A DNA stretch of 64,000 bases, taken from Trichaptum fuscoviolaceum. Its lineage: Eukaryota > Basidiomycota > Agaricomycetes > Hymenochaetales > Trichaptaceae. The position numbers and the translations under genes are program-made. The notes under the pieces were generated by a model, which saw only the letters and a list, made by a program, of their open reading frames with translations, was not told the DNA's origin and made no database searches. The first letter of the stretch is position 1, and each line of letters opens with the position of its first letter. Of this stretch, positions 24,276-37,496 are shown piece after piece. The stretch is taken from positions 675,317-739,316 of the forward strand of contig CAJSYZ010000012.1 of the NCBI GenBank assembly GCA_910574455.1, read 5' to 3'.

Positions 24276-27247
24276 ATTGATTCAAGCTTCTTGAGGCTAT
24301 GAGAGGGATGATGGGACAAGGCGCCAACGCGCAGAGGACTATAATTTCATGGGAGGGGTGTTCCGGCATGGCAAAGGTCCCATTAGCTTGATCAATTTGT
24401 ATTATAACAACTCGCCGGAAAGGAGTCCTCGCATGGACGTCCGAAAGACGACAGCCAGTCATGTGTGAAAGAGGGTGTTTTCCGTGCCCCGGGGGCATGA
24501 GGCCCAGCCGCACATAGAAATCAAAGAAGACCCTGTGAGAGCGTAAACTGAGAGAGGACAATCAGCCCAATCTTATCTTGAATGAAAGCCACCCCTCACC
24601 CAAAGACTTGGCGAGGATTGGATGATAGGACGTTGCATTAGAATTGACTACGGGCTTTGAGACGAATGGCCTGGAAATCTAGTCAAGACGTAAAAATCTT
24701 GATAGTTTCTACCTAGGCTACTGAGCCTCGGAGAGTCAAACCGCAAAGGCGAAAGCTTCTTGTGTTATGTCTTAGATGTCGCAGAACTTGGGTTGCGTAT
24801 ACTTTTTTTCCAGGTGATACATAGCAGAAGCCTCGAGGCATCAGCATGTTTGTAACCTAAGAAGGTAATGCAGCTCGTGTCACAGAAGTAGTTTCATACC
24901 CAGTTCGAGAACTAGTTTGAAGAATTAGCAGTCACCCAGAATCAGCATGAAAAAAAAAAACGGAACCGCAAAGGCGAAAGCCAAGAATGAAAAACAAGAA
25001 GTTGATCGTCGAACTTCAAGTCGCTGAGTCACTGACTCGCCGGATGCTACTGGCAGTGCCTGAATTCCCACGCTTTTCGACTCAAATTTGAAAATGCTGC
25101 GGTTACTTTTACGCTCTTAACTGTCACCATGATCTCGCTCAGCTCTGTATCAGTCAAGATGTGTCTTACAGGCAGGTGTAAATGAATGTAAATTGTAGAG
25201 CTTACTACACGCTTGAGATGCAATAATGATGTGCGTGGTTTCCGTGCAATTCTGACGCGTTTGATTTAACCTATTCGCTAGGGCGTATCTTGGGATAGTT
25301 TATCATGACTCAAACCGATAGCAGCACCATTCATGCCTGTTTATTCACAGGTCGAGTACAATGCGCCTGTGATATGTCGAAGCTGGTCTCGGAGCAAACC
25401 ATTCCTGCAGGATTATGACCGCATACTACGTGCACATCTCATTCTGAGCGAAGGCGTAATCTTGCATCTCTGGGATTCGTGTATCCACGGATGCGAATTT
25501 GAAGAGACTTCTACGCCAGAAGGCTTTCATACGAGCGTAAAGCTCCTAATCACCGGCTTCTTTCGTACTCTTTTGGCTTACGCACGCACAGAGCTCTGCC
25601 TGACATCACACATGAGGCACCTCTGAATTTGGAAGGGAAGCTTCGTTCGGTACTCCCCTTCGGTTCCCCGCTTCTTCTCCTACCTCCGCCTCGCAATAGC
25701 ACCCATCCAAGGCACTTTCTTCAGGTTATTGTCTTCCATGCCATCACGTTGATTAGTGCGTGAGCAGACTATAAACTTGGGAGATCGACGCTGGCCGCGC
25801 TGTCCCGTAAGCTACACACGCTTTCCCTACAGGATAACTTGTCCAGACCGACACCTAGTCTGAAAACCACGACCAACTCTCGCGGAAAGACTAGGCCGTA
25901 CCGGTCCGCTGTATCATGACTACCTACCTTCTTTGGTTGGCCAATGCGCGTCTGGTCGATCACAAGTCCGCCAAAGAATGACCACTGGTAACGGCATTCT
26001 GTAGCTTCTCTTCTTGGGCCTCCTTCTTCCCGCACTTCGTTCCGATAGCTCACGTTTCGTTGCCATAATAATGCGTTTCTTGTGCGGCCTCATCCTGCGC
26101 GATCCAGTGCCTCACGGATCCTTTTCTGCATTATTCAGTACTTCGCTGTTTGCGTGGAATACAGGCAACTTCTGATTCCCAACGATACCGAGCCTCGTTA
26201 TGAAAAGCGCTCATCTCCGAGAATAGGGGTACGTGCTTTCCCCACACAATGTTCTTCGTATCATTCATTTTGGCACTTTAGAGTTCGGGGCCTCGTGGAA
26301 TGGACTCTGTACGGCTATTTCCATCAATACTGATACCGAATCACTGGACATGTCACGAAGGTCAGCTATCTCTCTCCACTTCGCCCTTCATGCTCTCTTA
26401 TTGAATTAAGGAATGATGTTCGGACATAGTCGGACAACATAGATTTCTGCTTGGGACTCTGTCTGCTCTTGAAAGTGCCCAGTGTCGCAAAATGTAAATA
26501 TCCGTAATGGGCCGGCAGATTCTTTGTCTTAAATTGGGTGAAAGTATTTGTTGCGTCCACAATTCTGCAAGTAGTTCCCTGGACTTGTGTCTCCACACCG
26601 CTCAAGCATGTGTATTGTATACATGTTAGTACATTTCTGACTGAGTTTATCAGCTCAACTATGTTGACATAGAAACCCAAGAAACCCAATGCTTCTAGAA
26701 TCCTATGCGTCTCATTCTTGTAGTCCTAGAGCACATATCTTGTGCTCATTTTCTGTGCGAGATGCTGCACAAACTGTGCGGGAGTTGTTAATGTAATCAC
26801 TTCCATGTTAATTAACTAGTGACGCTGTAAAAGCAAGTCTTGATAGAAATTTGCAGCTCTGAGTCAAATAAAATGCGTTCTGCCTTTCTTCTACTTGTAC
26901 TTCTCCTCATGAATAGTTAATAACTTTCTGTGAAAACCGAGCCCAAGTTGCATCGGATTTAGCCGATAGCAGATAAAATCACCCCCGCTTTATAAAACAT
27001 CCCGTGCCGTTGTGGGAGTGATATCCCTCATTGTGTTTCCATCATGAGAGCGCTCGCCTCTTCAACAACGACGACGATCACCAGGAGAAAGAAAGCTAGG
27101 TAAAGTAAGCCTCGTTGTTATAGTCCTTAAGAACCCGCTAACACTTCTCAGAAGCTAGCCACCGTTCTGGAACTGAACGTCGCTTTCTGGTGTCGTGAAG
27201 AACAGTCGTTGCCACCGAAAAATTCTGACCTTGAGGCTTAAGACACA
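24276..27247. other. 3-kb stretch without a recognisable gene
   Basis: Short frames on both strands without family features. An exact 18-bp direct repeat (AACCGCAAAGGCGAAAGC) is at 24739 and 24964. At about 25010-25060 lie AACTTCAAGT and CTGGCAGTG, words typical of the mobile region. A TATAAA at 26991-26996 lies 252 bp upstream of the first SDR gene. The rest is unexplained. Confidence 0.5.
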
Positions 27248-28621
27248 ATGTCTAAGCTTGGAATGCTTGGGTCGTTCATCGACCAATCCTATCCTCCTGC
27301 TTCCAAGTTCACCGAAGACGACGTACCCGACTTGAGCGGGAAAGTTATTATAGTCACTGGTGGCAACACGGGTATAGGTGTGTAACTGACTGAAAGCTTC
27401 AATGCATGAGAAGACCAGCTCACTTTGCCTCGTCTCTTTAGGTAAAGAGACAGCACGCGTTGTCCTTGCCCATAATGCGAAGGTTTATTTAGCGTGTCGG
27501 TCAGAAGAGAAGGCTAACTCAGCCATCGTGGACTTGAAAAAAGCGACAGGAAAGGAAGATATTTACTTCCTGTCCCTCGACCTTTCTAGCTTTTCGTCGA
27601 TCAAGGCGGCTGCAGAGGAGTTCAAGAGGTACGGTTCCTGGATGGATAGTCAAAGCAGTCGGGGCTAACGTTCGGATACACAGCAAGGAGGCGAAGCTTC
27701 ATGTTCTCTTCAATAATGCGTGAGCTATTCTGCCCAAACTCCTTCTGATACCTCGCTTACCTGTAAACAGTGGTCTTATGTCGCCTCCAATTGATCAGCT
27801 CACTAAAGAGGGTTACGACATGACATTTGGCACGAATGTGGTTGGACCCTACCTCTTCACGACGCTGCTAATGCCCGTGCTTGAGGCGACATCTGCTGAG
27901 ACAGGCGAGGCGCGTATCGTCAACACAAGCTCACTGGGACACATGGCCGCACCCAAGCCTTGTATATCCTGGGAGACTCTGGGACCATTTGAAAACGCGC
28001 CTGAAGGCGAAAAAAAGAGGCGAAAACTAGGCCCAGATGTTTTATACTACCAAAGCAAATGCGTAAGCACTTCGTCGGAAACGCTGTCAGAAGCTGTGGT
28101 TTACGGTTTGACGCAGGGCACAATTATTGTGGCAAATGAATGGGCGAAACGTTATGGGAACAAAGGGATTATTTCATCATCCTGTCATCCTGGTGAGCGT
28201 ATTTGAGGATGGCTTGCAGCTTGCTCTCATCACGATCTTCTTTAGGAACCATACACAGCGAACTTGGGCGCAACTGGCCAACCCTTCAACGGATCTCAAT
28301 GGTGAGATATATCTTTTCTCATAAGTCACGTATTAATCGCTTTCCCAGGCTATGTTCATCAAACTGCGTCCCACCGCGCTAGGAGCTATCACACAACTGT
28401 ACGCGGGAACAACACCTGATGCGAAAGTGCTCAATGGAAAGGTTAGTGTTCTTGCATCGTTCTCGAGATCGTAGAGTTCAATCTGCCGGTAGTATCTTAT
28501 TCCATGGGCACGAGTTGGCAAGGCCCGTGAAGACGTTACGGACGAAAAGCTGGGTGAGGAGCTGTATTCTTGGCTTGAGGAGCAAGTTGCTCCGGCTTTG
28601 CAGCCGCAATCGGCGCTATGA
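27248..28621 (+). CDS. Short-chain dehydrogenase/reductase, copy 1
   Basis: NAD(P)-dependent oxidoreductase of the retinol-dehydrogenase-like SDR group; substrate unknown. Eight exons (27248-27377, 27442-27628, 27684-27719, 27771-28062, 28117-28192, 28246-28301, 28349-28441, 28493-28621) join in phase to 332 aa. The cofactor motif TGGNTGIG is at 37-44, NNAG at 116-119, and the catalytic Y210-x3-K214 sits in YYQSK, preceded by the Ser of VNTSSLGHM. Tandem with copy 2 (29173-30548), same strand. Exons 2 to 7 have identical sizes in all three copies of the window (187, 36, 292, 76, 56 and 93 nt). Confidence 0.95.
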
Positions 28622-29172
28622 TCAAGCTGTCATCTTTCAGAACTCCCCCAGCTATGTTTCACTCATTCTGTAATTTGTCTTGCTGTCCTTCTGCATATTT
28701 ATTCATTTTGTTCTTTTCCTTTCTTCTGCTTGAACATATCGCAGCGCTGTTATCCTCATGTGCTACCGTGCGCTCACCTGGTACATTTCGTCTCTCTAGC
28801 ATCTGAATCAGATCCATTGTGGTTTCGGTGCATCGCCCTCTATGTCCGAAAGCTTTATGTACGTCAACTGCTTGAGGACGGTGAGGGAGGCTCTGTTTCG
28901 AGATGACGTTTGGGCAAACCCTTCTTATGGATACATTCACGACAACCGATGCTATCATATTAAAATGGCATCCAATATATATTGAACCCGAACGCAAATC
29001 TATAGCCCTATACAATCGCGGTGGTATTCCTGCCGACGGCTTGCGTCATCGCGTTCGTGTCTTTGGACGTGTTTCGGCTTGAACACGACGCGTCACTCCA
29101 ACTTGTTAACTCTCTTAAACAACATGGCTCTCTGCTAGTTGTCATCAACCTTTACTAGCAGTCTTGCTTGTT
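28622..29172. other. Spacer between SDR copies 1 and 2
   Basis: No gene recognised. It holds the 3' flank of copy 1 and the promoter of copy 2. Confidence 0.5.
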
Positions 29173-30548
29173 ATGCCTTCTATACTTGAATTCATCAGGG
29201 CGAACCTCGATCAGTCTTACCCTCCTGCACCCAAGTTCAGCGAAGATGATGTTCCGGACCTGTCCGGGAAGGTGATCATAATCACTGGCGGAAATACAGG
29301 CATAGGTTCGTATCCTTCCGTCGCCTTGAGGGATTAGATAATTCACGAACCCTTACATATGTAGGAAAGGAGACGGCACGCGTTGTCCTTGACCACAATG
29401 CGAAAGTCTACCTAGCTTGTCGATCGGAAGAGAGGGCGAAGGCTGCGATTACGGACCTGACGAAAGCAACCGGCAAGAAAGATGTTCACTTTTTGTCCCT
29501 AGATCTTGCAAGCTTCGCGTCTATCAGGAATGCTGCAGAGGAACTTAAAAGGTACAATGTCCCAATTTATCTAAGGTTACATTGCTCAGACTGACGATTG
29601 GACACTATCAGTAAAGAGACAATGCTACACGTTCTCTTCAATAATGCGTGAGCTGCTATTTCTTCACTTGTCCTCCTACATCCTTCACAATCTGCGAAAG
29701 TGGAATCATGGCACCACCAATAGACCAGCTTACCCAGGAGGGATTTGATATGACCTTTGGCACAAACGTCATCGGACCATATCTCTTTACGACCCTTCTA
29801 ATGCCCGTGCTTTTGGCAACAGCTGCTAAAGCTGGAGAGGCACGTATCGTTAGCACGAGCTCGCTGTGGCATATGGTCGCGCCCAAGCCTTGTATCACTT
29901 GGGAGACGCTGGGGCCATTTACTAGTTCGCCTGAAAGTGACAAGAAGAGGCGAAAATTAGGTGCTGATGCGTTGTATTATGAGAGCAAATGTGTGAGCAC
30001 TCTTTCGGGACGTTTGTCAGAAGATAAATTCAACAGCCTGATGCGCTTCCTTTAGGCCAATATATTGATTGCGAATGAATGGGCGAAACGGTATGGAGAT
30101 AAGGGGATCATTTCATCGTCTTGTCATCCAGGTGAGCGTTCTCTGATAAGCATTGAGCCTGTGCTCATCGCGAGCTTCTTCAGGAACAATATATAGCGAA
30201 CTTGGACGCAACTGGCCCATACTCCAACGGATATTTACGGTGAATTTGCACAGGGTTTATTCCTCACAAATCACGTACTTACCGTATTTTCAGGCCATAT
30301 TCATCAAACGGCATCCACCCGCACTAGGTGCTATCACACAACTATATGCAGGAACAACCCCGGATGCGAAAGAGCTCAATGGAAAGGTATGTTTATAAGA
30401 TTGGTTCTCGAGAGGGAAAGACTCAGCTCGTTCGTAGTACCTTATTCCGTGGGCTCGAATCGGCAAGGTTCGGGAAGACCTCACGGAAGAGAAGCTGAGC
30501 GAGAAGCTGTATTCTTGGCTCGAAGAACAAACTGCCCTAACAATGTGA
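29173..30548 (+). CDS. Short-chain dehydrogenase/reductase, copy 2
   Basis: Exons 29173-29305, 29365-29551, 29612-29647, 29701-29992, 30056-30131, 30184-30239, 30294-30386 and 30438-30548 join in phase to 327 aa. TGGNTGIG (38-45), NNAG-type NNAGI, and the catalytic YYESK are all present, so it should be active. The active-site Ser region reads VSTSSLWHM, with Trp where copies 1 and 3 have Gly or Phe-Gly. The N-terminus ([18 protein letters not shown]) is closer to copy 3 than to copy 1. The C-terminus is shorter than in its paralogs. Probably a small-molecule oxidoreductase; specificity unknown. Confidence 0.95.
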
Positions 30549-32906
30549 TTGCAAAAAGTAAATTATACTCCTACTTCGTCATGCGTTTTGTTTCCTTTCA
30601 AGTCCGGAGTTATCATATCCTTTATAATCCTTGCGTGCTATCAAGGCTGGTGCCTAAGTAAGAACACCAGCTGGTTAAAATGTTCCGCGTCACAGCACTA
30701 CTGTACCACGCGTAACGATATTATGACCGGCGGCGCACTGTTACGCAGCCTTGTGGTCTTGCCAGAAATCGTACATGTAGTACCTGTCCTTATCAGGTCC
30801 TCTTTCGGTGCCAGTACTGTATCTTCGACGGTTAGAATTGCCGCTGGCGACGAGACAAACAAGTCTTATTCCGAAATCGCGATGCCCTCTACCTTCAATG
30901 ATCTAATTACTCTTCATCAGTAACTGCGGGGAGGAAGTCAACAACTTTGTGCGTACTCCTGGGTAAAAGCTTCCGAAGGGTCGATTTGTGAATTTATTGC
31001 AATCATATGGGAATTCCAATTCATTTGCCTTTAGTCCCGAATCCAGCCCAACGCCAAGAGTTTGTGGTGGCCGCAAATTCTGCGCCATATGGCCGAACGG
31101 CTTACGCGTCAAATTCCGTAGTTTCGTCTGCGACGAAGTAGTTCGGCGGACACACTCTTTTCGCTATTATAAGCAATGGGTGATTATCTCTTATACATGC
31201 CATCGCTCTTTAGCCTCGTGACCAGGCCAGCTGCTTTTGGAGGTGCTTGCTGTAGCAAGCGTAGCGCAGCGGCCTGGTTTCTCTAGGGCGAACTTTAGGG
31301 CAGAACTTATTGAGTTTGAAATTAATCCAAATGGAGCAGTAGCCTGAGAGTCATAGGTTCCGCTCATGTAATGATGTAGCGTAATTTTAGACTTTCTTTT
31401 GAAATACAATATCCCTGTCACACCACTGGCATACGTCCTCCGTCCTCACTCTTCTCTGGCACACGGGCCCGGGGGTAGTGCGCAAACACCTCTTCTCTAA
31501 CCTCCGCCACCATTACCGCCTTCCGATCTAATGCTCAATGTCTTCAAGTTCCTTGGGTTGGTGCTTGTCAGTATTGATGTCAATTTCTTCAAGAATGCGA
31601 TGAACCCCACATTAAGGCTTTTTGGTGACAAGGTCTCGTGCGTATCGTTCGTTCCCTTCAGCATGCCAGTGCAGGAATGCTACGACAATACAACACATCC
31701 CGACTTCTTGAATGACCACAAAGCAATGGCTATCGTACAAGACCGCCTAAATGAGAATAAGCCCCCGCCACCTCAAGCAGACCCGAAGACCGGAAAGCTC
31801 GCTCCTGGCCAAATCGATAACAACAAGGATCTTGACGCTGAGTTCAGGAAAGAGGAGCTGAGATTCTTCGGATCTTTCTTCGCAAACCAGTAAGGAACAC
31901 AGAAGAAGGGAGGACCAGCCATGGAAGTGGTAAGTGCACGGCCCCTCTCTACATTGTGTAGACTCTGCATGTTTGTAAAAATACAATAGTTTTTTTTTCT
32001 TTCCATAAGAATTGCTTCATTGGAAAGCTTTACTACTAGTATGAGTGCTCACAGCCTCTAACTGCTTGAGCAAAACTTCAGAAGAAGTGCTTTCAAAGCA
32101 CCCGTTAACGATAACCTGAAGTGGCACACTCGAGTCGTGACTCTACTACTACATAGTATGTGACGCTTACTCAAATTTAAACTTTTAACTCTTGATTACT
32201 TGAGTGTACCTACAAAAACACTGCTACATTTGGATAAATTTCAAACTCAATATGTTAAGGCTTTAAATTTTGGCTAGAGATCCCAGACCGCTACGCTGCA
32301 TCAGGGAAACTACTTTCTGCTGAAAGTGACTTAAGTGTTACTTAAACGTCCTGAGAGACTGAAGTCTTAAATAAGGCAAGCTTTACTTATTCATGCATGT
32401 CCTCCCATTATTCAGGACAAGTTGGCTGAAATAAGTGCGGGCTGGCTTAAATAAGGAAAGATGGCTGAATCAGTGCTCTAAGTGTTTCAGGCATTCTGCA
32501 TCCCAGTGCTCCAGTGTATCATCCTTTAATTACAGCAGTAGACAAGTGTTGTAAGACAAATTGCAGTGCTCAAGAGTCTAAGTGCATAAGAACGATCCAA
32601 GTATTTCATTGCATCAGAAATATATAAGACAACATTATGTAGCTATCAGTGCCTCAGCGTTCAAGTACATCAGTCATTTACGCAAGACTAAGCATAGCAG
32701 TCGCTATCATGGGATCCGCCACGACATTATCCTGAACCTCTTCCGTGACGGGCAGTGGCAGGCCACATTTCGCTGCCGTGCCTTTGTTTCTACCGCTACG
32801 CCAAAGAACATGCAGAATTGAAGACTGCTCTGCGAGTCGATGGTAATATAATGTTGAGCGCACGGACAGAAACAAAAGAAGAGGCTCACTAGTGATTGAT
32901 TTGCCC
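30549..32906. other. 2.3-kb stretch without a clear gene
   Basis: A 120-codon plus frame (31531-31893), with a Pro-rich segment and a charged end, is the best candidate but has no family match or splice support. From about 32030 to 32690 the sequence is AT-rich and full of AGTGCTC, CAGTGCT and CTTAAATAAGG-like words, resembling degenerate subterminal repeats at the left side of the mobile region. Confidence 0.45.
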
Positions 32907-35900
32907 TTAGAAGTCTACGCAGTCCGTAGCCGAATCCCATTTTGAAGCGTCGTCCTCCTCATGATCACCATCTCCACCTAAATCCTTGTCCTTGTCCTTG
33001 CCCTCGCCCTCGCCGTCGTCCTCGCCCTCGCCCTCGCCGTCGTCCTCGCCGTCGTCCTCGCCCTCGCCGTCGTCATCGCCCTCGCCGTCGTCATCGCCCT
33101 CGCCGTCATCATCGCCCTTGCACTCAATCTTGTCAACTCCCTCGTCCCCGCTCTCACTCAGGTTGTCGTCACCCTCAGCATTAGCATGCTCGTCCTCTGC
33201 ATCACCTTCCACCTCGCCTCTATACTCAGCCACCTCACGCTCTTCACCCTTATCGTCGGTTCCGTCGGTTCCGTCTTCCCAATTATCAGCGTCTTCGTCA
33301 TACGCTTTTTCGCAGGTCGAATCTGCATCTATAACGTCAAAATACAAGGAGAAGTCCCTGCCAGTGATACCCGATCCAACAAGTTCGGTGTTCTTTCTCG
33401 TATCGATATCTGTACTGGCATCGTAAGCTAGGAGGCGGGATCGAACCTTTTCCCAGTTTGATTCAGTGAAGAAAGAGGGATTTGACAACAAGTTAACATA
33501 GTCGTCCGTATGAGGTTGCCACAGAGCGCTAGTGAAATACCACTCAGCGCCGCCAAGTTCTTCTTTGATATTTTGCAACCGAGCCACCTGTTTATCAATG
33601 GCAACCTTGACCTATCCATGGGAAGATCAGCGAATAAGGACAATATAAGTGCTGAAAAAAGTAGATACCGCTGTTGCCGCAAGGGCGAGGGCACCGATAG
33701 GCTTTCCTATGGTGTTTCTGTCCAGTATTTTATGCCGACCCATGGCCAAGACAATGTGTACGGACAACACTGAGACCACAAGGTCAGAGCAGAACAGTCC
33801 TTGCTTCTGTACATTTAGGGTCAATGCATGGACACAAAATGCGACAATAAATACTCTTTTACTTACCCTCTCCATACTATACCAGCTTTCCCATAGAAAC
33901 GGTTCGGCTTTCTTCTTGTCAACTAGCGACTGCAACGTCTTCACAATTGCTTCGTTTCGCATTGATTTTGATTGTTCGCCGCTGATAAAACTTGCAACTG
34001 ATTGCTCAGCTTTCTCAAAAAGTTTCTTGCGCCAGCTATCAGAGCATCTCTGGGCCACCTGAAATACAAGGATCGCATCTCAATTTGGTAAAGGTGACTT
34101 GGAGATAAGTTAGATTGACTCAACTAGAGAACAGATATCGGCGAACTGAGTTTCGTAACTGAATTCCACAGAATCAAACACTTTCCCCCACAGTGAGCTG
34201 ATGAGCTTATTGTCCGGAGTTTGCCATGGTGTGACGGACTTTCCAACTGCGCGAAATAGTGAAGGTAATAGAATATGAGTCCATCCTGCCTGAGTACCGG
34301 GAGGGAGACACTGGTTCGTCGCCCTTTTCCTGCCTGGCACGCGAGATCCTTCCCTTCCTTCATTTTGATCCTTGTCCTCAAGTCCCACTGATGTCTGCAT
34401 ATAAGTAAATCAGCAAAATATGTCATAGAAATGAATTTGATTCGACAAACTGAGCTAGTAGTCCGAGAGACTTTGCGATGACCTTGATAAGCCCCAGTCA
34501 CTAACACTTCGGGTCCGGGGGTGCAGGATGCTCTCGTCATTGCAAGGGACGGTGCTCGAGGTGCTAACGACATCTTTCGACCACCAGACTATTAGTAAGA
34601 AAAAAAGGTGAATGTCTACATTTAGAGTGTATCAATCGACTCTCACTTACTTCATTATCAGCCACCAGCGACTGCCTCTTGCGATTAGAGGTAGCGGACC
34701 CAAGCTCCGGCTGCAGCACGTCAGAAAGCTGTTATCCGTGGCAAGTGAACAGCTCGAAAAGAAGCACTTACTGTCATATCGGCCTCAGGCCGATAAGGAA
34801 TGTCAGAGGGTTTCCTCTTCTTACTCAAGTCCTTTCCGCCTGATCAGATACGAACTTGAATGCCAATTACCATAGAATTGACACTTACTGTGGCACCGGC
34901 CTGTGTGTCCATGTCAATCAACAATGACTTATTGATCTTGACAGTCTTATTAGCCTATTGAGATGGTTTAAATTAAGTAAACATGAAATGAAGGAATTCA
35001 TTGCACGTGAAGGTAGAAGAATTACCACATTAACCTGAGAGTCGGTGTCTGGTGGCGACTTCCTCTTTCCGTTCTTTGTGACTGTGATGTCCTATTCATA
35101 TGCACACATTAGCGATCGACTCGAAGTGAAGAAGGAAACGAATAGTTGCTACAGGAGAGCACCGGAAGTGAGCCTACGGTGCATCGACGCTCCACACATA
35201 CCTGTACACGGGGTTCCAAAGCTAGTGATCGCACCTTACAACCATAAATAAGGGGGGAACGAGAGAAGTTGAGATAAGATAGACTTACCGGTGCGCTAAG
35301 CTGCGAAATAGCAGTCCTCTTGTTTGCATCCTATCAAAATACCAATTCAGTAAGCAATGAAGGAAGGATGTACCATGAAGATCACTGTCTGGTACTCACC
35401 TGTCCACCTGGATTTATCTTGTTATTCTTATCCTCGAGTACGGGAAGGGATTACTCAGTAGATTGAAAAAATGTAGAATGATATGACATCGCTTACCGTT
35501 GAAACCTGCGACCCGGAAAGAGTGTCACGCAATAACTTCCTTTTCTTCGAGTTGACGTTGCTGCTACCTCCATCCTGTTCATGAGACGGCAGTTGGCAGA
35601 TAAATAATAACGAAGGAATATGAACAAACGGTCATGGAGCAACTGACATGAATCGAACAGTAATCAGTCGGACTCACACAAGCTTGAGCCGGCCTTGTTA
35701 GCCTCTTCGGATCGCTTCCGCCCTATAAACAAGTTATTCAGACTGCATCTGCCATTCTAATGCTCCGTCAACTCACAACATTTGATTCCGAATCGACAAG
35801 ATGTGCCTTCTGTTGCACGCTGATTGTGCTATTTTTTACACCATGATAGCTTGTAAGGGTTATTGTTTCTCCTTCATCCTCCCAGGGACTTAAGTTTTCA

Positions 35901-37225
35901 TCATCTGGCAATTCGACGGTGTGTCTGGTGCAGCTTTGCGTCAGCAAGGCTCATAATATAGTGGTAGCAAAGACAAGAGCGTCAATGTTGCAGGTGAAGG
36001 ATTTCCAACTTGAAGTTGGGTCTCGGCCCGGGAGCGTCACGGTAGTAGTAGCCTGAGTAGGTAGTCGGGATGATGATGATCATACTAGTATGAGTTTAAT
36101 AATTGAGTCTAAATCAAGCTTCTCACTCACCATTACATCGACTTGACAGTACCAGATACTGATTCAGACGCAATGCAAGATTCAAACCTCAAACTCACAA
36201 ATTGATCCTTTCTGAGTCTATCCCTGCCACTGGCACCTCAAGACCTCCACCCTCTTCACCAATGAAAGTGGAATCATCTGTGTTGCGAAGCGCCCTGACA
36301 GGGCGTTTTGTCTTGTCGTTCCGCCTTGACGTAGCGGGCGAGTCTATTATGTCCGTTTCTTCATCAGAAAGACTCTCGTTCGGTCCTGCAGGAGCATGAA
36401 AGAATGCGTCGCTGGGAGTCACGGTGGCGGCAGACCTGGACATCTTTGCGGTCTGCACACGTGTGCGAAATGGAAGTTCACCTTTGGAATCTTCTTTCCT
36501 AGCCTTTTTTGCAGGCTCCCTGTTTGGCTCATCCATACTCGCTGCTTCGCATTAAGGTGAGTCACAGTGTTCAACCTCCAAGCTTTGAGATCATCTGAAA
36601 ATGTATAGGCAATGTTACTCACGAATATCCAAGTCTTCGTTGTGTCCATCTTCACAACCCGATACGTCTTTAACATCGTTCTTCGAGTCTGTTTATGCCA
36701 GTTCAAATGATCTGTGTCATCACTGATCTAAAGTTGAAGACTTACTGCTAGCTTCGCCTTTTGGCTTTCTACGTCCACGTTTGCCAGTGAGTTTGGGCAC
36801 TGTTGAGCCCATCTGGGTGCGTGTCTCAAGAGCCTTTGACAAGTTGTTTTCAAGCTCTACGGTCTCTAGCATCGCTGCTTCTTGGTTCTCTGCTGCAGTC
36901 ACCTTCTTGCGAACCTTGTCAGCTGCCTCTTGTTCTTTTGCTGCCCGTTTTTGCTCCGCAGCGAGTTTTTTCCTCTCTTTCGCAACCGCGACTTGCTGGG
37001 CCGCAGCTCTGCGGAAGGCTGCCCGCTCTTCCTTCTGCTTTTCCTTCTCTTCCTTCTCCTTCAATGCCTCATCCCGCCTCTCTCTGCCTGCCGTACTTTC
37101 CTTTTCTCTTTTTCTTCCTTCTCCCGCAATATCTCCTCCTGTGTTCGTCTTGTTCTGAGTTGTCCAACGACTGCTCCGGGGTGCTTTTCGCTGTTCTTAG
37201 CTCTTGTCTGTCTTTGAGTTGACAT
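32907..37225 (-). CDS. Transposon-associated protein with serial KRK micro-exons and acidic tail
   Basis: Multi-exon gene of unknown function. The N-terminus (MSTQRQTRAKNSEKHPGAVV) leads into a long charged coiled coil. Clear exons include one ending at 36746, 36688-36623 and 36541-36199. From about 35580 to 34650 there are short exons, several with a basic KKRK, GKRK or RKRQ motif. The 3' part (34140-32907) resembles the layout of fungal DUF6532-type domains (MRNEAIVKTLQ, GLFCSDLVVSVLS, GALALAATAV), but this is weak. The protein ends in an Asp/Gly/Glu repeat (33130-32990). One frame change near 37090-37130 is unexplained by an intron, so it may be a pseudogene or hold a sequence error. Divergent from the transposase, 271 bp apart. 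Confidence 0.5.
32987..33128. repeat. Trinucleotide-rich acidic coding repeat
   Basis: Imperfect repeats of GTCGTC and CTCGCC, which on the minus strand encode DDGEGDDDGEG-type runs near the C-terminus of the gene at 32907-37225. Such runs expand and contract by slippage. Confidence 0.8.
34650..35580 (-). repeat. Array of short exons with a recurring basic motif
   Basis: Seven exons of about 33-75 nt with introns of about 50-150 nt. On the minus strand, in transcript order, they encode segments containing NSKKRKLLRDTLSGSQV, DKNNKINPGGQ, DANKRTAISQLSAP, KNGKRKSPPDTDSQ, ANKTVKINKSLL, LSKKRKPSDIP and SNRKRQSLVADNE. Four share the pattern (K/R)KR(K/Q), then Ser/Leu and an acidic end. Exon-by-exon duplication is the likely origin. 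Confidence 0.55.
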
Positions 37226-37496
37226 TTTGTGCAGTGTTTTGAGACTTGTATGATGATAAGATGTGTCGAAGGTGCAAGTTCAAGATCAGGGAGGCGGGGG
37301 CGTCTATCTTAGACAAGTTGAAAACCCCACCCACTACTACCGTGACTACTCTATGACTAATTTTAACTCAGGTTCAAGTTCACTGGCACTCCGAGTCCGA
37401 GTCACTGCCAGTGCTAGCAGCCTGCCAGTGCCAGTGAGGCTCAGCTGTGAGTCCCAATTGTCAACGTGTACTACTACTGAGGTTACATTCAAGTTG

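Noticed and set aside
31531..31893. 120-codon plus-strand gene
   Set aside because: Could not be tied to a family or to splice sites; left in the description of the spacer only.
32942..33426. Plus-strand Pro/Ser/Arg-rich frames
   Set aside because: Shadow of the acidic repeat in the minus-strand gene.
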